A stretch of 52,603 bases of DNA from an uncultured Pelagibacteraceae bacterium (GTDB lineage Bacteria; Pseudomonadota; Alphaproteobacteria; Pelagibacterales; Pelagibacteraceae): NCBI GenBank assembly GCA_902623735.1, contig CACNUU010000005.1, positions 1-52,603 of the forward strand, read 5' to 3'. How positions within the stretch are numbered: position 1 is the first letter of the stretch; each line of letters opens with the position of its first letter. Below the pieces are notes generated by a model. The model had not been told where the DNA came from, did no database searches, and saw only the letters and a list, made by a program, of their open reading frames with translations. The position numbers and the translations under genes are program-made. Below, in pieces: positions 34,347-43,437 of the stretch.

Positions 34347-35306
34347 TTAAAATCTGTGAAAATATCCTTTATTTTTTAGGGCAATTTTCTTATTTTTTTC
34401 ATTGAAAATTTGAGATTTTTGATTGTGAGAACAAATTTTTCCTATTTTTGAAATTTTAATACCTAAGGATTTACTAATTTTAGAGATGATTCTAGATTTT
34501 GATGGTGAGGCAGTAAATAATATTTGGTAGTCATCGCCACGTATTACCGTGTCAATTTTTTTAATTATTTTTAATTTAATTAATCTATTAAGATTTTTTG
34601 ATATTGGAATATCATTCAAATATAGTTCATAAGAAAGTTTTTGATTATTAATCAATTTCTCCAAGTCAGCTACTAATCCATCTGATATGTCAATTGAAGT
34701 ATTAGCAATTGATAATAATTTATTTGTAATGTTTATTTGTATATTTGGATAAAAATACTTATTTTTAAAATATCTTGTTAATTTTTGATTTAAATAAATT
34801 TTTTTTTGTAAGACCTTTAGTCCAATAAAACTGTCACCTAAATTACCTGTAACATATATATTATCATATAGTTTTGCTTTGTTTCTATGTACTATCTTAT
34901 CTGAGAAACCTACAGATGTTATTGTAAAACTTAATTTTTTTGAAAAGGTTGTGTCTCCACCACACAAGTTAATTGAATATTTCTTTTGTTCTTGATCTAA
35001 AGATTTTGAGATCAATTTAAGATTTTTTTTGGTAAAAGTTTTTTTGTTACCAGAGCCTGAAATAAAGTAATATCTAGGCTTCACACCTTTACAAATTATA
35101 TCAGATATAGAGGATCTAATAATCTTCTTGATCACAAGATTTGGATTTTCAAAATTTATGAAATGTATACCCTCAACATATGTATCAACACTAATAACTA
35201 GTTTCTTTGATCTATCAAAAAAAACATCATCATTTAATCCTAAAGAACTTTTATTATTAAAAGATAATTTTGAAAAATACTTTCTTATAATTTGAAACTC
35301 ATGCAT
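34347..35306 (-). CDS. thiL: thiamine-monophosphate kinase
   Basis: ThiL phosphorylates thiamine monophosphate to the active cofactor. The 319-residue protein has the PurM-like fold signature: SLGLNDDVFFDRSKKLVISVDTY-type metal-binding start, DIICKGVKPRYYFISGS, NLCGGDTTFSKKLSFTITS and SIDISDGLVADLEKL. The conserved GDD/DT metal residues are visible. It ends the riboflavin operon and overlaps nusB by 8 bases. The order nusB-thiL is common in bacteria. Confidence 0.92.
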   Translation of the reverse strand: MHEFQIIRKYFSKLSFNNKSSLGLNDDVFFDRSKKLVISVDTYVEGIHFINFENPNLVIKKIIRSSISDIICKGVKPRYYFISGSGNKKTFTKKNLKLISKSLDQEQKKYSINLCGGDTTFSKKLSFTITSVGFSDKIVHRNKAKLYDNIYVTGNLGDSFIGLKVLQKKIYLNQKLTRYFKNKYFYPNIQINITNKLLSIANTSIDISDGLVADLEKLINNQKLSYELYLNDIPISKNLNRLIKLKIIKKIDTVIRGDDYQILFTASPSKSRIISKISKSLGIKISKIGKICSHNQKSQIFNEKNKKIALKNKGYFHRF

Positions 35307-35703
35307 TATTTATTCTTATCTTTTTAGCAATATGATCCAATAAAGCGTTTAGATATTTTGTTTGAGAGTTGTTTAAAAAAAAATTTGAAGCATTTAGATA
35401 TTCTTTAATTATAATTTTTAATGAAACATTTGGCTTATACAAAAGTTCATATGTTGCTGATTTCAAGATCACTTGAAATAATCTATCTAAATTGTTATAT
35501 CTGAATTCATCACCTAAATTTTTATCTAGTTCCTCTATCAAAATTTCATTTCGTTCAATTGTTCCAAAAACCACATCCTTAATAAATTTTTTAAATCTGT
35601 GTTTTGGAAAGTCTATTTTTTCACCATCATTGAAAAATTTTCCATATAATTTTTGAATAATAATAACTCTTGGATTGTTTTTTGGACTATATCGAACAGG
35701 CAC
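35299..35703 (-). CDS. nusB: transcription antitermination factor NusB
   Basis: NusB with S10 binds boxA RNA and aids rRNA antitermination. The 134-residue all-helical protein has an RVIIIQKLYGKFF-type N-terminus, RLFQVILKSATYELLYKPNV and the end KYLNALLDHIAKK, which match NusB. It lies between ribH (1-base gap) and thiL, the standard ribH-nusB-thiL order. It is slightly short for the family. Confidence 0.88.
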   Translation of the reverse strand: MPVRYSPKNNPRVIIIQKLYGKFFNDGEKIDFPKHRFKKFIKDVVFGTIERNEILIEELDKNLGDEFRYNNLDRLFQVILKSATYELLYKPNVSLKIIIKEYLNASNFFLNNSQTKYLNALLDHIAKKIRINNA

Positions 35704-35704
35704 T

Positions 35705-36118
35705 TTATAATTTTTCTAAAACAATGCTTACGGCATTAGCCGCTTCTTGCCCTTTTTTAATTGATCTAACTATAGCTTGTTTTTTATTAAGACAAGTGAT
35801 TATTCCATTACCAATAGGTTTTTTAAAATCTATAGATAATTTCATTATTGCATTTGTAGTAGCACTAGAAATAAAATCAAAATGAGGTGTTTGACCCTTG
35901 ATTACACAACCTAGGGCTATAAAACCATCATACTTTTTAATCCTCGTAGCAATAGTAACTGGTATTTCAAAAACACCCGGAACTTCAATGACAACAACTC
36001 CTTTATTTCTTATATTTAAATTGTAAGTCTTATTTAAATGTTTTAAAGCACAATCCAATAAATTATCAGATATTTTTGAATAATAATTTGCACAAACTAT
36101 AAGTATTTTTTTTTTCAT
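35705..36118 (-). CDS. ribH: 6,7-dimethyl-8-ribityllumazine synthase
   Basis: RibH condenses the ribityl-pyrimidine with 3,4-dihydroxy-2-butanone 4-phosphate, the step before riboflavin synthase. The 137-residue protein has the substrate-binding block VIEVPGVFEIPVTIATRI and ALGCVIKGQTPHFDFISSAT with the conserved His, then the NGIITC loop. It overlaps the ribBA stop by 4 bases. It probably forms the pentamer or icosahedral shell of the family. Confidence 0.94.
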   Translation of the reverse strand: MKKKILIVCANYYSKISDNLLDCALKHLNKTYNLNIRNKGVVVIEVPGVFEIPVTIATRIKKYDGFIALGCVIKGQTPHFDFISSATTNAIMKLSIDFKKPIGNGIITCLNKKQAIVRSIKKGQEAANAVSIVLEKL

Positions 36119-37218
36119 TTAATTATTTCTTGTTTAGTTATACTTATTCCATACCCGTCTAATCCTACAACTTTTTTTCTAGAACTAGTTACTAATACCA
36201 TATTTTTTATATGTAAAGATTTAATAATTTGTGCACCTATACCATAATTTTTGATTAATTGGTCTTTATCTTTTTTATAAGAAACTTTATCTTTAAAATT
36301 TTTCAAAGTTTGAGTGACAGACTTAAGATTTGTGTCTTTAATAAATACTAGAACACAATTGTTAAATTTTTTAAAATGATTTAAAGTTTTTTTAAATGAA
36401 TTTGGTAGTTGTTGATTAATAAGATAATTTTGTACTACATTTGAGGAAATAACTCTTACTCTTGGTATTACACTCTTTTTAATATTTCCTTTTATCAAAA
36501 CAAAATGTTCTGAGCCATCTAGTAGATTTTCATAAATTTTTATCTTAAATTTTTGTTTATTAAGCTTTATATCCGATGTTTTTTTTAATTTAATCAATTT
36601 TTCTTTTTTTAATCTGTAAGAAATTAGATCTTCAATTTTACCAATCTTTAATTTATGCTTTTTTGCAAAATTAAGTAAATCTTGTCCTTTAGCCATTGTT
36701 CCATCTTCATTCATTATTTCACAAATTACAGCAGAGTTATTTTTACTTGCAATCTTTGAAATATCTACAGAAGCTTCGGTATGACCTGCTCTGACAAGTA
36801 CGCCTCCATCTTTAGCAATAATAGGAAACACATGGCCTGGTGATACAATCTCTTTTTTATTTACATTTTTTTTTGATGCAATTTTGATAGTCCTAGCTCT
36901 ATCTTTCGCTGATATACCGGTTGTTATTCCTTTTTTTGCTTCAATTGAAACAGTAAATGCTGTTTTGTTTCTTGATTGATTAACAGGTGACATTAAAGAT
37001 AAGTTTAATCTTTTAGCCTGTAAACTATCTAAGGCTAAACAAATTAAACCCCTTCCATATTTTGCCATAAAATTAATATTTTTTGCATTTGTATCTGATG
37101 TAGATATTACTAAATCACCTTCATTTTCTCTTTTTTCATCATCAACCAAAATGAACATCTCACCTTTTTTGGCAATATTAATTATAGTTTCTATTGATGA
37201 ATAATTACTTTTTTTCAT
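36115..37218 (-). CDS. ribB: 3,4-dihydroxy-2-butanone 4-phosphate synthase with degenerate GTP cyclohydrolase II domain
   Basis: The N-terminal domain (about 1-200) is an intact DHBP synthase that makes the four-carbon precursor of riboflavin from ribulose 5-phosphate: VDDEKRENEGDLVIS, NFMAKYGRGLICLAL and SPGHVFPIIAKDGGVLVRAGHTEASVD are all there. The C-terminal half (about 210-367) still aligns with GTP cyclohydrolase II at the end (NYGIGAQIIKSLHIKNMVLV). The zinc cysteines of the SECLTGD and RCDCG motifs are absent, and the RQEGRNIGL stretch has become IKDTNLKSV-like. That half is therefore probably not catalytic, as in RibBX-type proteins. It overlaps ribE by 14 bases. Confidence 0.9.
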   Translation of the reverse strand: MKKSNYSSIETIINIAKKGEMFILVDDEKRENEGDLVISTSDTNAKNINFMAKYGRGLICLALDSLQAKRLNLSLMSPVNQSRNKTAFTVSIEAKKGITTGISAKDRARTIKIASKKNVNKKEIVSPGHVFPIIAKDGGVLVRAGHTEASVDISKIASKNNSAVICEIMNEDGTMAKGQDLLNFAKKHKLKIGKIEDLISYRLKKEKLIKLKKTSDIKLNKQKFKIKIYENLLDGSEHFVLIKGNIKKSVIPRVRVISSNVVQNYLINQQLPNSFKKTLNHFKKFNNCVLVFIKDTNLKSVTQTLKNFKDKVSYKKDKDQLIKNYGIGAQIIKSLHIKNMVLVTSSRKKVVGLDGYGISITKQEIIK

Positions 37219-37798
37219 TAAAAAAATTTTTTACATATTTGGAAAGGATATCTATTTCTACATTAACTAAGTTGCCACGGTTAATTTTAGATAAATTTGT
37301 TAACTTAAATGTATGTGGAATAACCCAAATTTGAAATCCCTTTTTAGTAACTTTAGAGATAGTTAATGAAATACCATTTATGCATATTGAGGCTTTTTCA
37401 ATAATATTTTTTCTTTCTTTTGCGGGAATATCAAAGTCAAAAAGGTAGGATTTATCTATTTTTTTTATGTTTTTTATTTTTGCAATTGTATCTACATGGC
37501 CCTGACATATATGACCAGATATTTTTTGTCCGTATTTAAGTGGTAATTCTAAATTTAATTGTTCATTAATTTTGAGAAATTTAAATTTGGATCTCTCAAT
37601 TGTTTCATTGGATAGATAAAATTCCATTATCTTATTTTTTATTGTTATTAGAGTTAAACAAACACCATCACAAGCTATTGATACCCCAATATCCTTTTTA
37701 GACAATTTTATATTTGATTTAATGAAAATATTAATCCCTTTGGGTCTTTTTAAAATTTTTTTTACTATACCTTTATTAAATATTATTCCGTTAAACAT
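37205..37798 (-). CDS. ribE: riboflavin synthase, alpha type
   Basis: This enzyme dismutates two lumazines to riboflavin. The 197-residue protein has two lumazine-binding repeats: MFNGIIFNKGIVKKI opens the first with IACDGVCLTLI, and GHICQGHVDTIAKI opens the second with SICINGISLTISK. The normal length is about 200. It lies between ribD (1-base gap) and ribBA (14-base overlap) in the ribD-ribE-ribBA-ribH operon. No FMN riboswitch precedes the operon's rib genes; control must come from the common upstream promoter. Confidence 0.94.
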   Translation of the reverse strand: MFNGIIFNKGIVKKILKRPKGINIFIKSNIKLSKKDIGVSIACDGVCLTLITIKNKIMEFYLSNETIERSKFKFLKINEQLNLELPLKYGQKISGHICQGHVDTIAKIKNIKKIDKSYLFDFDIPAKERKNIIEKASICINGISLTISKVTKKGFQIWVIPHTFKLTNLSKINRGNLVNVEIDILSKYVKNFFNEKK

Positions 37799-37799
37799 A

Positions 37800-38906
37800 T
37801 TATCTTTTATAGATGGTAATTTTGTCTTTGGCTAGTTTTGAACTTATAGAAGATTTAACTTTATAATTTTTATTTAGGATATTGTTTGATGTAAAAATTA
37901 CATATTTTTCATCTTTTGGCAGAGTTTTTAAGCTTTGAAACAAGTAAAATTGATTTATCAATTTATTTCTAAGCATGTTTTTTGTAATCTTGTCTCCTCC
38001 CTCAACTAACAAGTTTCTAACGCCTAGGTAAAATAATTTTTTTAAAATAATCTTTAAATTAAATCTTTTTTTAGTATCTATTCTTGATTTTATTAATCTT
38101 ATTCCTTTTCTTTTTAAAATTTTAATTTTAGATTTATTAGATGAGTAGTGAAAAATTATGGTATTATTTTTTTGTGCTGATTTAAAAATATAAGTATTCA
38201 TACTTAAATCTAAATCTTTATCCAAAATAATTCTTTTAGGAGAAAATTTCTCATATCCACTTAAACGACAATTTAATTTTGGATTGTCTATATTAAGGGT
38301 CTTGCTAGAAATCATTATTGCATCATTCTTGTATCTTAAATAATGAGATAATTTATCTGAAGTTTGACTAGTTATTCTTTTTACTTTTTCACTATATATA
38401 AGTTTATTTTTTGACACAGCTATTTTTGCTGTAACATAAGGTAATTTATATTTTCTATTAATTATATATGAGTCATAAAGATTTATAGCCTCATTCTTTA
38501 AAAGACCTCTGCAAACTTTGATGTTTTTGTTTGTTAAAATTTTATAACTTTTACCTTTAACTTTATTATCTATGTCATTAATTGAATAAAAAACTTCTTT
38601 GATACCACTTTTAATTATACTATTGGTGCATGGAGGTGTTTTTCCATAATGATTACAAGGTTCAAGTGTTATATACATTTTGGCACCTGATAAATCTTGA
38701 AAAGAGTTATTGATAGCATTAGATTCAGCATGAGGCCGCCCATTATATCCTGTTTGTCCGATTGAAATAATCTTATCATTTTTCACTATTAAACAACCAA
38801 CTGACGGATTTTCACCTGTTAATCCTTTCCTGGCATTTGCTAAATTAATAGCAAGTTTCATAAATCTTTTATCTTTATAAGAAAATTTATCTTTTTTTGT
38901 AGACAT
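37800..38906 (-). CDS. ribD: bifunctional pyrimidine deaminase/reductase RibD
   Basis: RibD performs deamination and side-chain reduction in riboflavin synthesis. The N-terminal deaminase (about 1-145) has the zinc motifs [10 protein letters not shown] and [13 protein letters not shown]. The C-terminal reductase (about 150-368) begins [16 protein letters not shown] and contains [20 protein letters not shown] and [10 protein letters not shown]. The total of 368 residues is normal. It overlaps nrdR by 20 bases, as found in many Alphaproteobacteria (glyA-nrdR-ribD order). Confidence 0.93.
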   Translation of the reverse strand: MSTKKDKFSYKDKRFMKLAINLANARKGLTGENPSVGCLIVKNDKIISIGQTGYNGRPHAESNAINNSFQDLSGAKMYITLEPCNHYGKTPPCTNSIIKSGIKEVFYSINDIDNKVKGKSYKILTNKNIKVCRGLLKNEAINLYDSYIINRKYKLPYVTAKIAVSKNKLIYSEKVKRITSQTSDKLSHYLRYKNDAIMISSKTLNIDNPKLNCRLSGYEKFSPKRIILDKDLDLSMNTYIFKSAQKNNTIIFHYSSNKSKIKILKRKGIRLIKSRIDTKKRFNLKIILKKLFYLGVRNLLVEGGDKITKNMLRNKLINQFYLFQSLKTLPKDEKYVIFTSNNILNKNYKVKSSISSKLAKDKITIYKR

Positions 38907-39345
38907 CTATTTTGTCCACAAATTGTACAAAATCTTTTTCTTCCCTAAAATTTCGATATACAGATGCAAATCTAACATAGGCAACAGGGTCAAGTTCTTT
39001 TAATCCTTCCATAACCATTGTGCCAATTGTACTTGATGAAATTTCACTTTGCCCAAGTTCCTCTAAAGACCTTGATATACGGCTAATAAATTTTTCAGTT
39101 GTCTCTGTATCAATAGGTCTTTTCTTTAACGCTATAAAAACAGATTTTGCTAACTTATCCCTATCAAAGGCAGATTTTCTTCCATTTTTTTTCACAACCA
39201 TAATTTCTCTATATTGTACTCTTTCAAATGTAGTAAATCTTGCACCACAAACACAAAGTCTTCTTCTTCTAATAGCTGTTCCATCTTCAGTTGGACGAGA
39301 ATCAACAACTGAAGTTTCACCCTTCTTGCATATAGAGCAAATCAT
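38887..39345 (-). CDS. nrdR: transcriptional repressor NrdR
   Basis: NrdR represses ribonucleotide reductase genes in response to nucleotide state. The 152-residue protein has a zinc ribbon with Cys pairs CSIC and CVCGAR ([17 protein letters not shown]), then an ATP-cone domain with [20 protein letters not shown] and [13 protein letters not shown]. The length is standard. It is in the conserved block glyA-nrdR-ribD and overlaps glyA by 4 bases. No NrdR box was seen in this window, so its targets lie elsewhere. Confidence 0.96.
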   Translation of the reverse strand: MICSICKKGETSVVDSRPTEDGTAIRRRRLCVCGARFTTFERVQYREIMVVKKNGRKSAFDRDKLAKSVFIALKKRPIDTETTEKFISRISRSLEELGQSEISSSTIGTMVMEGLKELDPVAYVRFASVYRNFREEKDFVQFVDKIDVYKKR

Positions 39346-40655
39346 TTATTGAGATTTTTATAAATTGGAAAATTAGAACATAAGTTAATTACTTCATTTC
39401 TAACTTCCGATTCCACTTCACTATTATCGTTTGGATTTTTAGATAAACCTTGTATGACTTTTGTGATTAATTCCCCAACTTTTTCAAATTCTTTTAAACC
39501 AAAACCTCTAGTTGTCGCAGCTTGAGATCCAAGTCTTATTCCTGAGGTAATCATTGGACTTTCTGTATCAAATGGTATTCCATTTTTGTTACAAGTTATA
39601 TTTGCTCTACATAAACTTTCAGAAGCTAGATTTCCTTTTACATTAAAAGGTCTTAAATCAACAAGCATTAAATGTGTGTCTGTACCTCCAGAGTAAATCT
39701 TAAATCCATTATTCTTTAAAGTCTCAGCTAACATTTTAGCATTAGCTAAAACATTTTTTATGTAAGTTTGAAATTCAGGTTTTAAAGCTTCAAAAAAACC
39801 AGCAGCCTTAGCCGCTATGATGTGCATTAAAGGACCACCTTGGTAACCTGGAAATACCGCTGTATCAAATTTTTTTCCTAAATCAACATCATTAGATAGG
39901 ATTATACCACCACGAGCACTTCTAAAAACTTTATGGGTTGTTGATGTTACTACATGAGCATAATCACATGGATTAGGATATCCTTTACCAGCAACTAAAC
40001 CAGAAAAGTGAGCCATATCAACCATAAGGTAAGCACCAACTTTATCTGCAATTTCTCGAAATCTTTTAAAATCTATTACTCTAGAATAAGCACTACCACC
40101 AGCAATTATTAATTTAGGTTTATGTTCAAGCGCTAATTTTTCGACATTTTCATAATCAATTAATTCTGATTTTTTGTCAACATCATAACTAATTGCATTA
40201 AACCATTTTCCAGACATCGATATTTTTAATCCGTGAGTAATGTGACCTCCCGAATTAAGACTCATTCCCATAAATGTGTCATTAGGTTTTAACAATGCTA
40301 AAAAAACTGCACCATTAGCTTGAGCACCTGAATGAGGTTGAACATTCGCATATTTACAATTAAAGAGTTTTTTTATTCTCTCTAGCGCTAATTTTTCTGC
40401 TACATCAACATGTTCACAGCCATTATAATATCTTTTGCCTGGATAACCCTCTGCATATTTATTTGTTAAAACAGAACCTTGAGCCTCTAAAACCGCTTGA
40501 GAGACTATGTTCTCAGATGCAATTAATTCAATATGATTTTGTTGACGAATTAATTCATCATTAATTGCATTAAATAAATCTGGATCAGACTTTGCTAAAC
40601 TTCTTTCAAAAAAATCTTTATACTCAGAATTTAGATATTTTTTTTCACTAGACAT
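39342..40655 (-). CDS. glyA: serine hydroxymethyltransferase
   Basis: GlyA interconverts serine and glycine with one-carbon transfer to tetrahydrofolate. The 437-residue PLP enzyme has [19 protein letters not shown], the [17 protein letters not shown] block, and the PLP-lysine motif [15 protein letters not shown]. Its length is slightly above E. coli GlyA owing to about 15 extra N-terminal residues ([16 protein letters not shown]). It follows rpiB by 5 bases and overlaps nrdR by 4. Glycine supply is a known weak point of SAR11 metabolism, so its expression matters, but no glycine riboswitch is seen here. Confidence 0.96.
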   Translation of the reverse strand: MSSEKKYLNSEYKDFFERSLAKSDPDLFNAINDELIRQQNHIELIASENIVSQAVLEAQGSVLTNKYAEGYPGKRYYNGCEHVDVAEKLALERIKKLFNCKYANVQPHSGAQANGAVFLALLKPNDTFMGMSLNSGGHITHGLKISMSGKWFNAISYDVDKKSELIDYENVEKLALEHKPKLIIAGGSAYSRVIDFKRFREIADKVGAYLMVDMAHFSGLVAGKGYPNPCDYAHVVTSTTHKVFRSARGGIILSNDVDLGKKFDTAVFPGYQGGPLMHIIAAKAAGFFEALKPEFQTYIKNVLANAKMLAETLKNNGFKIYSGGTDTHLMLVDLRPFNVKGNLASESLCRANITCNKNGIPFDTESPMITSGIRLGSQAATTRGFGLKEFEKVGELITKVIQGLSKNPNDNSEVESEVRNEVINLCSNFPIYKNLNK

Positions 40656-40660
40656 ATTCT

Positions 40661-41086
40661 TTATATATTTTTAATTCTTAATTTGTGTCTCCCACCTTCA
40701 AATTTTGTATTAATGAAAGCATCTATACATTTAAATGCGGTATTTCTATTTGTCAATCTAGATCCTAATGTAATTATATTCGCATTATTATGCAATCTAG
40801 ATAATTTAGTGTTTTTTACTGAATAACATACGGCTGCCCTTATTTTTTTATGCCGATTTGCAGCCATTGACATACCTAAGCCTGATCCACAAACCAATAT
40901 TCCTATATTTTTTGTACTTTTAGATACCTTTTTACATAGTTTATGTGCGTATTCTGGATAATTGACTGAAGTTTTTGAATTATTAGTACCAAGATCTTGA
41001 AAAGAGTATTTTTTTGCAAATTTTTTTTTTATTTGTTCCTTTAAATCAAAACCTGCATGATCAGAGGAAATAAATATTTTTTTCAA
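40661..41086 (-). CDS. rpiB: ribose-5-phosphate isomerase B
   Basis: RpiB interconverts ribose 5-phosphate and ribulose 5-phosphate. The family start [19 protein letters not shown] is clear, as are the active-site stretches [20 protein letters not shown] and [12 protein letters not shown]. The frame is open back to 41197, but that upstream part is the shadow of the preceding gene. The TTG at 41086, one base after that gene's stop, gives 141 residues and the normal N-terminus, so I choose it. A TTG start would limit translation. glyA follows after 5 bases. Confidence 0.9.
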   Translation of the reverse strand: MKKIFISSDHAGFDLKEQIKKKFAKKYSFQDLGTNNSKTSVNYPEYAHKLCKKVSKSTKNIGILVCGSGLGMSMAANRHKKIRAAVCYSVKNTKLSRLHNNANIITLGSRLTNRNTAFKCIDAFINTKFEGGRHKLRIKNI

Positions 41087-41087
41087 A

Positions 41088-41678
41088 TTAATTAAACTTG
41101 TAATCCAAAACACATGCAACAAGATGAATTCTGTTTTCTTCACCACCATTGAATGCGTTATGATACTTTGTATTATTCGTAATCCAAACGGATCCATCAG
41201 CAGGCATATGTTTAGCGACGTTATCTATAACCATTATTGAACCTGGATTTGTAATTATTGGGATATGAAGTCTTGGCTCAGGGTCTCTATGCCAACTTAA
41301 AGTAGATCTTGGTTCTTTCAGCAAGACTCTAACTCGACCTAATTTATATTTTGATGATAAAACATCAAACACTTCCTTAAAATAAGTTTCTTTAAAATCA
41401 TCTATAAATTCAGAATAAGCAGACTCGTTGATCATTTCATCTCGCATTGCCTCTTTACCTGAGGAATCTGGTTTTGTCCAAAAAACTCCCCTAGCTTTAT
41501 GACCTTTTATAGATTCTGGATCGCCTGGAATTTGAGTTAATGATATTGCACCAAAATTTGAAATACCATCTATTCCAACAAAACCTTTTATTGCTAAAAT
41601 TTCTTTATAAGCTTTTTGAAGTTTGTCGATATCAAATTTGACATCTTGCTTCTGAAAATCGTTAAAATTTAAATCCAT
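41088..41678 (-). CDS. aspartyl/asparaginyl beta-hydroxylase-like 2-oxoglutarate Fe(II) oxygenase
   Basis: The 196-residue protein matches the Asp/Asn hydroxylase-like fold: the metal motif HxD is H130/D132 in LSWHRDPEPRLHIPI, the distal histidine is H173 in KYHNAFNGGEENRIHLV, and R183 would bind 2-oxoglutarate. The middle has MPADGSVWITNN. Bacterial members hydroxylate amino acids or peptides; the substrate is unknown. It heads the minus-strand operon running through rpiB, glyA and the rib genes, and is divergent from hemB across a 91-base gap rich in inverted repeats. Confidence 0.85.
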   Translation of the reverse strand: MDLNFNDFQKQDVKFDIDKLQKAYKEILAIKGFVGIDGISNFGAISLTQIPGDPESIKGHKARGVFWTKPDSSGKEAMRDEMINESAYSEFIDDFKETYFKEVFDVLSSKYKLGRVRVLLKEPRSTLSWHRDPEPRLHIPIITNPGSIMVIDNVAKHMPADGSVWITNNTKYHNAFNGGEENRIHLVACVLDYKFN

Positions 41679-41697
41679 ATGTAAATAATTGTCTCCT

Positions 41698-41762
41698 GAT
41701 ATTGTTTAATATCTTTTTTAAGATATATTTGTATATAACATTTGTCGCATATTACAAATATA
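41698..41762. repeat. cluster of inverted repeats in the hemB / oxygenase divergent gap
   Basis: Three dyads are packed together: GATATT-N4-AATATC (41698-41713), TATCTT-N4-AAGATA (41710-41725) and TATATTTGTA (41724-41733) with TACAAATATA (41753-41762), a 10-base repeat with a 19-base centre. They could be operator sites for the divergent promoters. AT-rich sequence raises the chance background. Confidence 0.45.
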
Positions 41763-41769
41763 ATTAAAG

Positions 41770-42759
41770 ATGATAACAGGTAAATTTCCAGCTTTAAGGC
41801 TAAGACGAAGTCGCAAAAATGATTGGTCAAGAAGATTGATCCAAGAAAATAACCTTACACCAGGAGATTTTATTTTGCCAATATTTTTAATAGACGGAAA
41901 AAATAAAAAACAGCCAATTAAATCAATGCCTGATGTTTATCGTTATACAATTGATAATTTAAGTTTAGTAATAGATAAAGCAATTAAGAAAAAATTACCT
42001 ATGGTTGCATTATTTCCTTATATAGAAAAAAAGAAGAAAAACAATTTTGGTACGGAAGCTCTAAATGAGGATAATTTAGTTTGCAGAGCTATTCAATTAA
42101 TAAAAAAAAGATATAAAGATCAAATTGGAATTATGTGTGACGTTGCTCTAGATCCATATACTTCACATGGTCATGATGGATTAATTAGCTCAAAAATAAT
42201 TCTTAATGACGAGACTATAGAAATTTTAAAAAATCAGTCTTTATTACAAGCACAGATGGGTTGTGATGTAATTGCACCATCCGATATGATGGATGGACGA
42301 ATTGGAGAAATAAGAAAGTATTTAGATAAAAATGGATATAATATGACTCAAATTTTATCTTATGCTGTTAAATATGCATCAAATTTTTATGGACCATTTC
42401 GAAATGCCGTTGGATCAAATCAATTACTAAAAGGAGACAAAAAGAATTATCAAATGGATTTTAGAAACAGTCATGAGGCTTTAAGAGAAGTATCTTTAGA
42501 TATTAAAGAAGGTGCAGATATGGTTATGGTTAAACCAGGTCTACCCTATTTAGATATTATAAAATTAGTTAAAGAAAATTTCAAAATACCTGTTTTAGCT
42601 TATCAAGTCTCAGGTGAGTATAGTTTATTAAAAAACGGTATTAATAAAAATCTAATAAATAAAGGTGTAGTTTTAGAAAGTTTAATTTCTTTTAAAAGAG
42701 CAGGTGCAAATGCCATTGTAAGTTATTTTGCTGATAGGTTAGATCAAATCTTAGATTAA
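41770..42759 (+). CDS. hemB: delta-aminolevulinic acid dehydratase (porphobilinogen synthase)
   Basis: HemB condenses two 5-aminolevulinates to porphobilinogen for heme. The 329-residue protein has LRRSRKNDWSRRLIQENNL near the start, CDVALDPYTSHGHDG in the metal region, APSDMMDGRIGEIR, and the Schiff-base motif MVMVKPGLPYLDI. The metal site has DVALDPYTSHGH rather than the three-cysteine zinc form, which points to a magnesium-dependent enzyme. It is convergent with recO with no intergenic base. Confidence 0.96.
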   Translation: MITGKFPALRLRRSRKNDWSRRLIQENNLTPGDFILPIFLIDGKNKKQPIKSMPDVYRYTIDNLSLVIDKAIKKKLPMVALFPYIEKKKKNNFGTEALNEDNLVCRAIQLIKKRYKDQIGIMCDVALDPYTSHGHDGLISSKIILNDETIEILKNQSLLQAQMGCDVIAPSDMMDGRIGEIRKYLDKNGYNMTQILSYAVKYASNFYGPFRNAVGSNQLLKGDKKNYQMDFRNSHEALREVSLDIKEGADMVMVKPGLPYLDIIKLVKENFKIPVLAYQVSGEYSLLKNGINKNLINKGVVLESLISFKRAGANAIVSYFADRLDQILD

Positions 42760-43437
42760 TTATTTAAGCATATTAATAAACTGTAATCTGCTAATTGGAT
42801 TAGAAATATTATTAGGTTTCAATATAGTTTTTTCTAAAAAATCGCTAATAAACTTTAAGCCTTCCAATAATACAGACAATTCCTCTTTATTGTCATTTTT
42901 TTCAATTAAAAAAATTGGAATTTCTTTTTTACTTGATGATTTTGAAATATATTTTACTTGATTATTAACTATCTTTTTTTCGACAAGATTTTTCAGATCA
43001 AGCTGAAATCCAATTTCCCTGAATAAGTTTAATTCCCAAAAAATATATTTTTTTAACCAATTTTCATCTTGTAAAATTTGATAAAAATTTTTAATTAAAT
43101 CATAAAGTTTTTGATTTTTTTGAGCCTCAGCAGATAAAATTCTAATTAAATTCATTGCTGATAATATGCATGATAACTTTTTTGGATCTTCAAAGTAAAT
43201 TGGTGAAAAAGCATTTATAATTTCTACTTTAAAATATCCAATTCTATTTTCAGATTTTGAATTATATTCAAGATGTATCTTGTTACCAATTTGAAGATAA
43301 TTTTTAATTTTATTTGATGTACCACCAAAAATAATACCTGATATTTTTCCATGTTCTTGTGTAAAAAATTCAGCAATTAATGAATTTTCATTGTATTTGT
43401 GTTTTGATAATAAAAAACCTTTATCGTTCCAATTCAT
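42760..43437 (-). CDS. recO: DNA repair protein RecO
   Basis: RecO loads RecA on single-stranded DNA with RecR. The 225-residue protein has the N-terminal OB fold seen in MNWNDKGFLLSKHKYNENS and HGKISGIIFGGTS, then the helical domain LSCILSAMNLIRI and LREIGFQLDLKNL. The zinc cysteines seen in some RecO proteins are missing. It overlaps rnc by 4 bases; era, which usually sits between rnc and recO, is not here. Confidence 0.9.
   Translation of the reverse strand: MNWNDKGFLLSKHKYNENSLIAEFFTQEHGKISGIIFGGTSNKIKNYLQIGNKIHLEYNSKSENRIGYFKVEIINAFSPIYFEDPKKLSCILSAMNLIRILSAEAQKNQKLYDLIKNFYQILQDENWLKKYIFWELNLFREIGFQLDLKNLVEKKIVNNQVKYISKSSSKKEIPIFLIEKNDNKEELSVLLEGLKFISDFLEKTILKPNNISNPISRLQFINMLK

Noticed and set aside
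39020..39352. 110-codon open frame on the plus strand
   Set aside because: Antisense to nrdR, which is fully supported by its zinc ribbon and ATP cone.
40661..41197. rpiB with a long N-terminal extension to an upstream start at 41197
   Set aside because: The extra residues are the other-frame reading of the preceding oxygenase gene; the TTG at 41086 gives the family N-terminus.
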